DNA from: Pseudomonas paraglycinae
GTDB lineage: Bacteria > Pseudomonadota > Gammaproteobacteria > Pseudomonadales > Pseudomonadaceae
Reading direction: 5' to 3'
Assembly: GCF_021601625.1 (NCBI RefSeq)
Contig: NZ_BQHR01000003.1
Location: 420,942-484,941, forward strand
DNA: 64,000 nt
Part shown: positions 1-9,276 of the stretch, one piece after another
Numbering within the stretch: the stretch's first letter is position 1
How the letters are laid out: every line of letters starts with the position of its first letter
Position numbers and translations under genes: made by a program
Notes under the pieces: generated by a model
The model's input: the letters and a program-made list of their open reading frames with translations, nothing else
Told to the model about the DNA's origin: nothing
The model's database searches: none

Positions 1-1378
1 TGATCGGATCGCCGATGATCCGCGCGGCGATGTCGACTTTCGGGTAGATCTTCTTCAGCGCATCCAGCGCCAGTTTCACGCGTTTCTCCACCGGGTGCGG
101 GAGCATCTTCAGCGCATCGCTCATCCACGAGTACGACAGGCAGATCACGCCCGGTTTGTCGTCGCCGTTGTCGAACAGATAGGTGCCGCGTGTCAGGCGA
201 TCGGTGAGGGTCATGCTCATCAGGTCGCGACCGGTTTCCGGATCCTTGTCCTTCCAGAACGGGCGGTCGACCATCACGAAGGTCTTCGACGATTGCATGT
301 AGCGAGTGCGGTCCAGCGCCATCCACATCTTCTGCGAGAACAGGCTTTCATCGCATTCGATCTGGGTGGTCAGCAGCCAGCTCTGGCAGGTGGTCAGTAC
401 GGCGGCGTATTCGCGGGTGTCGCCGTTGTTGTCGGTGACCGCGAAACGTCCGTCAGGTGCGTGGGCGATTTTCTTCACCCCGGAGCGCGGTGCGCCGTGG
501 TGCAGCGATTTCAGGCTGGTGCCTTGCGGCCAGTGCACGCAGCGCTCCGGCGCATGACGCCAGATACCTTGTGGCACTTGTTCCACACCGCCGACCACCA
601 GATGCTGGTGATCGTCGCAGTTGGTCATCACGACGCGGAAGATTTCCAGCATCGAGTTGGGGAAATCCGAGTCCCAGCCACCGGTACCGAAACCGACCTG
701 GCCGAACACTTCGCGGTGATGGAACGACAGTTTGGCGAAGGCTTTCGAGGTGGCAACGAAGTCGTAGAAGGTGCGGTCGTCCCACAGCGGAACCAGAGTG
801 TTCCACAGCTCCTTGAGGCGTGGCACGTCACGGTCGCGAATCGCTTGCTGGATATCGGCGAACTGCGAACCGGCCTCCAGAGCGTCGGCCCAGGCGTCAG
901 CCACTTCCTGGAACAGTGCAGGAAGATCCTTCAGGCTCTGTGCGTAATGGGTTTTGCCTTCCAGGTCGATCACGGTGCTGCCGGAGGCCGGCGTCAGCGG
1001 GTTGGGGAAGGGCTTGGTTTCGAGGCCGAGCTTGTCGACGTAGTGATAGAACGCGGTGGACGACACCGGGAAGCGCATGCCGCCGAGCTCGGCGACGATG
1101 CCGTCAGTGCCGTTGAACGCTTGGGAGCGCAGGCGACCGCCAAGCTTCGAGGCCTCGTACACTACGGGTTTCAGGCCGAGTTTCATCAGCTCATAAGCCG
1201 CCACCAGACCGGCGATGCCAGCACCCACGATTGCCACTTCGGCACCGTGGTTGTGCTCGGGAATGCTACCCAGGCCGGCCGGGTGTTCGATCCAGTCGTC
1301 GAAGGCGAAAGGAAAGTCCGGACCGAAAATGGTGATCGGTTTCTTACCGTCTGCAGGATGGCGATTGTTCTTGTTCAT
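1..1378 (-). CDS. davB: Lysine 2-monooxygenase, 5' part only (C-terminus outside window)
   Basis: Flavin-dependent monooxygenase that oxidatively decarboxylates L-lysine to 5-aminovaleramide, the first step of the lysine to 5-aminovalerate pathway; cytoplasmic. The 459 visible residues have an N-terminal Rossmann FAD motif (VGAGIAGLVAAYELM, about residues 50-64), the GGRLRS motif and a GGMRFP motif typical of the tryptophan/lysine/phenylalanine 2-monooxygenase branch of the amine oxidase family. As I remember it, the sequence matches P. putida DavB along its whole visible length (start MNKNNRHPADGKKP), including the start. The family is about 560 residues, so roughly 100 C-terminal residues lie beyond the window edge. 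The gene for the amidase DavA is expected just downstream but is not visible. An Lrp-type regulator gene lies upstream on the same strand. An iaaM-like tryptophan monooxygenase is the main alternative. Confidence 0.87.
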   Translation of the reverse strand, partial: MNKNNRHPADGKKPITIFGPDFPFAFDDWIEHPAGLGSIPEHNHGAEVAIVGAGIAGLVAAYELMKLGLKPVVYEASKLGGRLRSQAFNGTDGIVAELGGMRFPVSSTAFYHYVDKLGLETKPFPNPLTPASGSTVIDLEGKTHYAQSLKDLPALFQEVADAWADALEAGSQFADIQQAIRDRDVPRLKELWNTLVPLWDDRTFYDFVATSKAFAKLSFHHREVFGQVGFGTGGWDSDFPNSMLEIFRVVMTNCDDHQHLVVGGVEQVPQGIWRHAPERCVHWPQGTSLKSLHHGAPRSGVKKIAHAPDGRFAVTDNNGDTREYAAVLTTCQSWLLTTQIECDESLFSQKMWMALDRTRYMQSSKTFVMVDRPFWKDKDPETGRDLMSMTLTDRLTRGTYLFDNGDDKPGVICLSYSWMSDALKMLPHPVEKRVKLALDALKKIYPKVDIAARIIGDPI

Positions 1379-1440
1379 GGCTGACCTTGCTGGCGACCCG
1401 ACGCTGGATGCGCGTCTGAGTATAGGAAAAGATGCCAGCC

Positions 1441-1469
1441 ATTCTAGGGAGCGTAGAACACGTTAATAA
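1441..1469 (-). promoter_or_regulatory. Possible sigma-70 promoter of davB
   Basis: On the minus strand TTATTA and TAGAAT are separated by 17 bases, about 65-90 bases upstream of the davB start and inside the 146-base gap between the Lrp-type regulator gene and davB. The -35 box is poor, which would fit an activator-dependent promoter served by the neighbouring Lrp protein. This is pattern matching only. Confidence 0.3.
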
Positions 1470-1524
1470 GACGCAAAGTGTCGTCGTTTTGAGCGTTAGT
1501 ACTGCGATATGACGAAAGCGATGG

Positions 1525-1986
1525 TCAAACTGGATGCCCGCGATCGATCTTGCTGCTGAGGATGATCGACGTCGTGGTCTTCTCCACACCGTCTACGCTG
1601 CCGATCTGATCCAGAAGCTGATCGAGCTGCTCCGGCGAATCGGTCCGCAGCCACGCCACATAATCGAATTCACCACTTACCGCGCATAATTGCTGCACCT
1701 GAGCCATCGCGCTCAACCGGCGCAACACCTCTTTGCCGGAGCGTGGCTGCACCTTGATCCCGACGTAAGCCTGCAATCCGCCATCCACCACACGCTGGCC
1801 CAGACGCACGCCATAGCCGGTGATGACCTTGGCCTTTTCCAGCCGCGCGAGTCGCGAAGTCACGGTCGTGCGGGCGATCCCCAATTGCCGGGCCAGCATC
1901 GCCACGCTCTCGCGGGCGTTGATTTGCAGGGCCGCGATCAACTGTCGGTCAATTTCATCAAGCACGGGTGGGCGGATGTCGGACAA
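1525..1986 (-). CDS. Lrp/AsnC family transcriptional regulator
   Basis: 153-residue feast/famine regulator, the usual family length. The N-terminal AsnC-type helix-turn-helix spans about residues 8-60 (LDEIDRQLIAALQ, ARQLGIARTTVTSRLARLE). The C-terminal RAM/effector domain contains the GEFDYVAWLRTD stretch. Such proteins bind amino acids and act as octameric or dimeric regulators. The gene ends 146 bases upstream of davB on the same strand, so an inferred role is lysine-responsive control of davB (and davA). No experimental link can be read from the sequence. The start is the ATG at 1986. Confidence 0.85.
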   Translation of the reverse strand: MSDIRPPVLDEIDRQLIAALQINARESVAMLARQLGIARTTVTSRLARLEKAKVITGYGVRLGQRVVDGGLQAYVGIKVQPRSGKEVLRRLSAMAQVQQLCAVSGEFDYVAWLRTDSPEQLDQLLDQIGSVDGVEKTTTSIILSSKIDRGHPV

Positions 1987-2093
1987 GGGGCGTCTCCATG
2001 GGCGCGGATCTTTGGTTGCGCATGTTACAGGCTCGGCCGGCGGTAAGCTTGTGGGCGATACTCGCGCGGTTTTCCATAGGGACTGTCTTGATA

Positions 2094-3182
2094 TCAGACG
2101 CTGGCAAATGCCTCACGAAACCGTCGCATGTCGTCTTCCGTACCAACGCTGACCCGAATCCACGTCGGCCACTCTTTCCATACCCGGCCCACCTTGACCC
2201 GGCGATCGGCCAACGCCTGCACCACCTCCCTGGCAGAACGTTTCACGTCGACCATGAAGCAGTTGGCCTGCGACACCGTGCAGCGAAAACCGCGAGCGGT
2301 CAGCCAGGTGATTGTCTCGTCACGCAGCCTCGTGTTGGTGTGCTTGCGCTGTGGCAGCAACTGCGTGTCCTCGAGACTGGCTATGCCGCCCAACAGCGAA
2401 GGGGCCGCCGGCACGTTGTAATTGCCGAACACCTCCAGTTGCTCCAGCAGGGCGGGGTTGGCTATCGCGATACCCAGACGGGCGCCTGCCATGCCATAGA
2501 TTTTCGAGAAAGTTCGCAGCACCATCAGTTCGGGATGATCCTTGACCAGCGGAATGCAGGTCGGCGCATTCGAGAAGTCGATATAGGCCTCGTCCACCAA
2601 CAGAATCGTTCCTTTTGGCTTGTTCGCCAGCGCGAGCAGGATATCTGCGTGTGGCGTCACAGTACCGGTCGGATTATTCGGATTGCAGACGTAGATCAGT
2701 CCCGCCTGCGGATCGGCCGCCAGCATGTGTGGAAGATCATGGGCATGATCAGGATTCAGTGCTATCTCGTGGACCGCGACCTGTCTGCCGCGAGCCGCCT
2801 CGACAGGGTCTTCATAAGAGGGCGACGCAACGACCAGGCTACCCTGTCGAGTGAAGGCGTGAACCGCATGCTGCAAGGCCAGTTTGGAGCCGCAGAAAGT
2901 CTGAACATATTCCTCCGGTATGCCTTGTTGGCGGGCAAACAGAGCGTTGAGTCGGTACTGGATCTTGTAGGGATAACGCCCGCACAGTGCAATGCCTTCC
3001 TGCATCGCCTGTCGGGCGGCGAGCGCCGGTCCCCAGGGGCTCTCGTTGAAATTGATCAGTACCTCATCGCCGGGTACTGGTGCCGGTGCATCCTGACGTT
3101 GCGCCTGCCCCCAGGATGACTGCGCGAGCAGGGGAAGTGCTGCGGCGATTCCCATCAGCGAACGGCGAGTGACATCAACCAT
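2094..3182 (-). CDS. Tat-exported PLP-dependent aminotransferase, HisC-like
   Basis: 362-residue fold-type I aminotransferase related to histidinol-phosphate aminotransferase. PLP-site motifs are intact: NPNNPTG at 167-173, DEAY at 197-200, and the Schiff-base lysine K227 in TFSKIYGMAGARLG. The N-terminus is a twin-arginine signal: TRRSLMG at 5-11, a hydrophobic run GIAAALPLLA, then a polar region near residue 25. This predicts a folded, cofactor-loaded enzyme exported to the periplasm, which is unusual for an aminotransferase. The substrate is unknown. It sits upstream of the Lrp regulator gene on the same strand with a 107-base gap and may be transcribed with it. No HisC paralogue context (hisD, hisB) is present, so a biosynthetic hisC role is unlikely. 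Confidence 0.8.
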   Translation of the reverse strand: MVDVTRRSLMGIAAALPLLAQSSWGQAQRQDAPAPVPGDEVLINFNESPWGPALAARQAMQEGIALCGRYPYKIQYRLNALFARQQGIPEEYVQTFCGSKLALQHAVHAFTRQGSLVVASPSYEDPVEAARGRQVAVHEIALNPDHAHDLPHMLAADPQAGLIYVCNPNNPTGTVTPHADILLALANKPKGTILLVDEAYIDFSNAPTCIPLVKDHPELMVLRTFSKIYGMAGARLGIAIANPALLEQLEVFGNYNVPAAPSLLGGIASLEDTQLLPQRKHTNTRLRDETITWLTARGFRCTVSQANCFMVDVKRSAREVVQALADRRVKVGRVWKEWPTWIRVSVGTEDDMRRFREAFASV

Positions 3183-3362
3183 AAAAATTCCTTTTTCGAA
3201 TCATCAGATGAGCCTCGGCTTTGGGTGCCAGGACATATGGTGTAACGAAATGGTTAGTTGTCGATTTAGACGGGCATGAGGCAAGCCCTGTTTACGCTTT
3301 CAGAAGTCGCACGCTTTGAAGGGAGATGGGACGACGGCCTCGTGGCGGGAAAGACAGAAACG

Positions 3363-3390
3363 AAAAAGCCGCACATAAGCGCGGCTTTTT
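3363..3390 (-). terminator. Rho-independent terminator after the tRNA (symmetrical, could act both ways)
   Basis: Ten-base stem AAAAAGCCGC / GCGGCTTTTT with an 8-base loop. On the minus strand it begins 7 bases after the tRNA CCA end and finishes in a T run. On the plus strand it also ends in five T. Confidence 0.85.
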
Positions 3391-3396
3391 CATGTT

Positions 3397-3473
3397 TGGT
3401 GGGCCCACACGGACTTGAACCGTGGACCAAAGGATTATGAGTCCTCTGCTCTAACCAACTGAGCTATAGGCCC
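3397..3473 (-). tRNA. tRNA-Ile2 (CAT anticodon, lysidine-type), CCA encoded
   Basis: A full cloverleaf can be folded: acceptor GGGCCTA/TGGGCCC, D-arm GCTC/GAGC, anticodon stem GAGGA/TCCTT with loop CTCATAA, T-arm, discriminator A73 and an encoded CCA. The anticodon is CAT (complement at 3437-3439). The acceptor stem has C4-G69 and C5-G68 pairs and A73. In E. coli these mark tRNA-Ile2 as a substrate of the lysidine synthase TilS, while elongator tRNA-Met differs at those pairs. Once modified it would read AUA as isoleucine. Automatic tools often label such genes tRNA-Met. It lies 15 bases after the rmcA stop codon on the same strand. Confidence 0.85.
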
Positions 3474-3488
3474 TCAGTAGGCCGCGGA

Positions 3489-6400
3489 TTATAGCGACGG
3501 TTTCTCGGCTGTGCTATCCGAAAAATCTGATACGGCTATGCGAAGAAACGTCGCGGCAAACTCTTCTGGTGGCAGCGGCAGGCTGACGATGTAGCCCTGG
3601 ATCTGTTCACAGCCTTCGGCGGCGAGGAATTGTTGCTGGGCCTGGGTTTCCACGCCTTCGGCGATCACGGTGAATTGCATGCTGCGGCCCAGGGCGATGA
3701 TGGCGCGGACGATCGCCGCGTCGTGCGGGTCGTCGGGCAGTCCGCGAACGAAAGACTGGTCGATCTTGAGGATGTCCAGAGGCAGGCGCTTGAGGTAACT
3801 CAGCGAGGAATAACCGGTGCCGAAGTCGTCGATGGCCAGTTGCACGCCCAGGTGTTTGAGCTGATGCAGCACCGCCAGCGCTTCTTCAGCCTGGCTCATG
3901 ATGAAGTTTTCGGTAATTTCCAGTTGCAGTAATTCCGGCCGCAGGCGGTTGTCTTTGAGCAGTTGCTCGATGCGTCCCAGCAGGTTCGGTTGGCGCAGTT
4001 GCGCGCCGGCGAGGTTCACCGAGAGAGGGCCGAGGGATTCGTAGATCTGGCCCCACTCGAACATCTGCCGGCAGGCGGTTTCCAGCACCCAGTCGCCGAT
4101 TTGCAGAATCATCCCGTTCTCTTCCGCCAGCGGGATGAAGTGCTCCGGCGGCACATCGCCGAAGTTCGGGTGGCGCCAGCGGATCAAGGCTTCGGCGCCG
4201 ACCAGGCTGTGATCGTCGAGGCTGATTTTCGGTTGGTAATAGAGGTACAACTCTTCGCGCTCAATGGCCCGGCGAAGTTCGTGTTCCAGTGCTACGCGTT
4301 CGCTGGCCTGGGCGGTGAGATCGCGGGTGTAGCTTTCGACCCGGTTGCGGCCCTTGGCCTTGGAGCGGTACATCGCCGCGTCTGCGTTCTTGATCAGGGT
4401 CGCGACATCGCAGCCGTCGCGCGGGTAAAGGCTGGTGCCGATGCTGGCGCTGATGAAGAACTCATGCTCGCCAGCCTGGAACGGTGCGCCAAAGCAGTTC
4501 AGCAGTTTGGTGGCGATGTTGTCTGCATCGCCGGGCTGCTGCAGGCCAGGCAGCAGAATGATGAATTCGTCGCCACCCAGCCGCGCGACGGTGTCGATAT
4601 CGCGCAGTTGCTCCTTGAGGCGCACGGCGATGCCCTTGAGCAGCAAATCGCCGACCGGGTGACCGAGGCTGTCGTTGATGTGCTTGAAACGGTCGAGGTC
4701 GAGGAACAGCACTGCGCCCTGACCGCCGTTTTCCTGCTGACTGTTGAGTGCCATCAGCAGGCGACTTTCGAACAGCGTGCGGTTTGGCAGGCCGGTGAGC
4801 GGGTCGTGATGCGCTTGGTAGTCGAGTTTGGCCTGGGCGTGCTTGAGGCTGGAGATATCGGCAAACACCGCAACGAAGTGAGTGATGAACTTGTCGCGGT
4901 TGCGCACGGCGCTGATGGTCAGCCAGCTCGGGTACAGCTCGCCATTTTTGCGCCGGTTGGAGATTTCGCCCTGCCAGTGGCCTTCGTCGGTCAATTGATG
5001 CCACATCGCCGCGTAGAACGCGCTGTCGTGCAGTCCGGAGGCCAGCAGGCGCGGAGTGTGCCCCAGTGCTTCGCTTTCGCTGTAACCGGTGATTTCGGTG
5101 AAGGCCCGGTTAACGGCGCTGATGTGTTGCTGGGTGTCGGTGATCAGCACGCCTTCGGCAGTACTCTCGAACACGGTCGCAGCCTGTTGCAGTTTTTCCT
5201 GCATCAGGTGGCGTTCGGTGATGTCCCGGGCGATGGTCAGCATGCAATCTTCGTCGCCGATCGGCAGCGGACGGCTGGATACTTCGCAGAGGCGGATCTG
5301 CCCGTCGCTGCGGCGGATGTGGCAGCTGAAGTCGCGAACGAACCCGTCGCGGTGCAGCAGGTCGAGCATTTGCTTGCGTTCGTTGAGGTTGACCCAGATT
5401 CCCAGGTCCAGCGCCGAGCGATCCACCGACATCGCGCTGTTGAAACCGGTGATACGACTGAAACCTTCGTTGACCTCCAGCAGCAGGCCATCGCTCTGGC
5501 GCGACAGAAGCAGACCGTCCGGCGAGGCGTGGAAGGCCTTGGCGAACTTCTCTTCGGAGGTTTGCAGTTGCTGTTGGGTTTCCTTGAGCTGGGTAATGTC
5601 GCGCACCACCACGACCAGCGCCGGTGTCGTGTCGAGCTCGAAGGGCTCGGCGGAAATCAGCCCGGTAAACACCTGGCCATTGTTGCGACGAAAGGGCATC
5701 TCCAGGTTGCGAATGCTGCCGGCTTGCAGGCGCTGAAGCAGGCCCGGGCCAACCCCTGGAATGCCCCAGATGTTGAGTTCGGTGGCGGTCTGGCCAATCA
5801 CTTCTTCGGCCTTGAGCCCGATCTGTTCTTCAAAAGCTTCGTTGACCTCCAGCAGGCAGCCGTCGGAGAGCCGGGCGATGACTAGAATGTCCGGGCATTG
5901 CTGGAATACCGAAGCGAATTTCTGTTCCGACAGGCGCAACGCCTCTTCGGTGCGTTTGGTTTCGCTGATGTCGATCATCAGGCCGCGCATCACCGGTTCG
6001 TGGCCGTGTTCGATCAGGCTGACGATGTCGCGTACCCACAAGCAACGGCCGTCTGCGGTGATGACGCGGTAATCGAGACTGTGATCGCGCCCGGCCAGCA
6101 CTTCGTGATCGCAGAAGCTCTGGGCACGAGTCAGATCGGCAGGGTGAATGATGTTGCGCCAAAAGCCTGGAATCAGCCAATGGGACAGCGGATAGCCGAG
6201 CAGATCCTCGGCGTGGGGCGAAACATAGCTGTAGGTGAAATCGCTGATCCGCGCTTCCCAAGCGATGGCTGAGAGACTCTCCACCAGCCCGCGATAATGG
6301 TATTCGCTGCTGCGCAGTTCCTGTTCAAGGTCGATGCGTCGGGCGATTTCCGAGCTCAGGCGCCGGTTGATGCGGATCACCACTGCCAGGACGATGACCA

Positions 6401-7235
6401 GAAGCGATAGCCCCGGTAAACCGTAAACCAGCAGATCCGACCAGAATGTCCGGTGATCGAGGACGTTGCCGACCCAGTGCTCCTGAATGCTGCTGATTTC
6501 CTCCGGGGACATGTCGGCCAGCACCTTGTCGAGAATCCCCACCAGCATTTTGTTGTCCCGGGGGACGCCCATCGCCAGCTGGTAGCGATAAGGGGTCTCG
6601 CCGCTGACATACAAACCATCCAGTTTGAGCTGCCGCAGGCTCCAGACACTGGAGGCCAGATCGCCGACCACCGCGTCGACTTCATCGGTAGCCAGGGCCT
6701 GCAATGCGGAGCTGACGTTGGGCATCGCCACCAGGTTCAGGTCGGGGTGATGTGTGCGCAACAGTTCGTGGGGTGCGTAGTTTTCGACTACGGCGATCTT
6801 CAGGCCGTAAAGATCCTCGAGCTTGCGCGGTTGCGGGCCGCCGACGTGGGCGAGGATGACGATCGGAAAGTCGAGATAAGGGCGGGTGAATGACAGGTAA
6901 CTCTGGCGTTCCGGGGTGGACATGATGCCCGGCAGCAGGTCGATCGTGCCGTTTTTCGCCTGTTCGAGCACCATGGTCCAGCTCACCGGCTCGATGGGGG
7001 TGAGTTTGATCGCCAGGCGCTGGCGAATCACATCGATATAGTCCGCTGCCAGACCCTGATAGCGGTTCTGGTCGTCGCGGAACTCGAAGGGCGGCCACGA
7101 CGCATCCACACCCAGGCGCAAGTCCGGGTGAGCCGCCAGCCAGCTACGTTCTTCATCGGTCAGAGTCAGCGCGTCAGCCGTTGCGGTCCAGATCATCAGT
7201 GACAGCAAAAAAAGCACGGACGCCAGTCTGGGCAT
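3489..7235 (-). CDS. rmcA: RmcA-type membrane c-di-GMP protein: periplasmic binding domain, PAS repeats, GGDEF and EAL
   Basis: 1248 residues, close to P. aeruginosa RmcA (PA0575), which also sits beside rpoD. Order: signal peptide (starts MPRLASVLFLLSLMIW), SBP_bac_3-like periplasmic domain (about 25-270), one membrane helix (about 275-295), four PAS segments, GGDEF domain, EAL domain. The GGDEF motif is intact (RLGGDEF), with an RDID inhibitory c-di-GMP site five residues before it. The EAL domain keeps EALIRW, DDFGTGYSS, LKIDQSF and AEGVET, so the phosphodiesterase should be active. In P. aeruginosa RmcA lowers c-di-GMP in response to redox state and phenazines. I chose the ATG at 7235, ahead of the hydrophobic signal; the frame extends further upstream into the rpoD terminator, so an earlier start is unlikely. 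Confidence 0.88.
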   Translation of the reverse strand: MPRLASVLFLLSLMIWTATADALTLTDEERSWLAAHPDLRLGVDASWPPFEFRDDQNRYQGLAADYIDVIRQRLAIKLTPIEPVSWTMVLEQAKNGTIDLLPGIMSTPERQSYLSFTRPYLDFPIVILAHVGGPQPRKLEDLYGLKIAVVENYAPHELLRTHHPDLNLVAMPNVSSALQALATDEVDAVVGDLASSVWSLRQLKLDGLYVSGETPYRYQLAMGVPRDNKMLVGILDKVLADMSPEEISSIQEHWVGNVLDHRTFWSDLLVYGLPGLSLLVIVLAVVIRINRRLSSEIARRIDLEQELRSSEYHYRGLVESLSAIAWEARISDFTYSYVSPHAEDLLGYPLSHWLIPGFWRNIIHPADLTRAQSFCDHEVLAGRDHSLDYRVITADGRCLWVRDIVSLIEHGHEPVMRGLMIDISETKRTEEALRLSEQKFASVFQQCPDILVIARLSDGCLLEVNEAFEEQIGLKAEEVIGQTATELNIWGIPGVGPGLLQRLQAGSIRNLEMPFRRNNGQVFTGLISAEPFELDTTPALVVVVRDITQLKETQQQLQTSEEKFAKAFHASPDGLLLSRQSDGLLLEVNEGFSRITGFNSAMSVDRSALDLGIWVNLNERKQMLDLLHRDGFVRDFSCHIRRSDGQIRLCEVSSRPLPIGDEDCMLTIARDITERHLMQEKLQQAATVFESTAEGVLITDTQQHISAVNRAFTEITGYSESEALGHTPRLLASGLHDSAFYAAMWHQLTDEGHWQGEISNRRKNGELYPSWLTISAVRNRDKFITHFVAVFADISSLKHAQAKLDYQAHHDPLTGLPNRTLFESRLLMALNSQQENGGQGAVLFLDLDRFKHINDSLGHPVGDLLLKGIAVRLKEQLRDIDTVARLGGDEFIILLPGLQQPGDADNIATKLLNCFGAPFQAGEHEFFISASIGTSLYPRDGCDVATLIKNADAAMYRSKAKGRNRVESYTRDLTAQASERVALEHELRRAIEREELYLYYQPKISLDDHSLVGAEALIRWRHPNFGDVPPEHFIPLAEENGMILQIGDWVLETACRQMFEWGQIYESLGPLSVNLAGAQLRQPNLLGRIEQLLKDNRLRPELLQLEITENFIMSQAEEALAVLHQLKHLGVQLAIDDFGTGYSSLSYLKRLPLDILKIDQSFVRGLPDDPHDAAIVRAIIALGRSMQFTVIAEGVETQAQQQFLAAEGCEQIQGYIVSLPLPPEEFAATFLRIAVSDFSDSTAEKPSL

Positions 7236-7322
7236 AACGGTCTCGTTATGGCTCGGGGGAATGTTTCGAGTGTAGACGGGCTGTGCGCGGGGGGAGGGCG
7301 GTGCGAGGTATTTAATCTGCGC

Positions 7323-7354
7323 TAAAAACAAAACCCCCGGCCTGGGCCGGGGGT
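7323..7354 (-). terminator. rpoD terminator
   Basis: Ten-base GC-rich stem ACCCCCGGCC / GGCCGGGGGT with a 2-base spacer. On the minus strand it is followed by TTTTGTTTTT, directly after the rpoD stop codon. It separates rpoD from rmcA. Confidence 0.9.
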
Positions 7355-7361
7355 TCTGGTA

Positions 7362-9209
<1,848 letters not shown>

Positions 9210-9276
9210 AACACCCTATCCACTGAAGGTCTTGGCGGGCAAAAAACAAGCCGAGGATTATACCTGAGCTATGACC

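Noticed and set aside
2094-3182. hisC assignment
   Set aside because: No his genes nearby and a Tat signal is present; biosynthetic HisC is cytoplasmic.
3963-5885. 640-codon open frame antisense to rmcA
   Set aside because: Shadow of the PAS-GGDEF-EAL coding sequence; composition biased, no recognisable domain.
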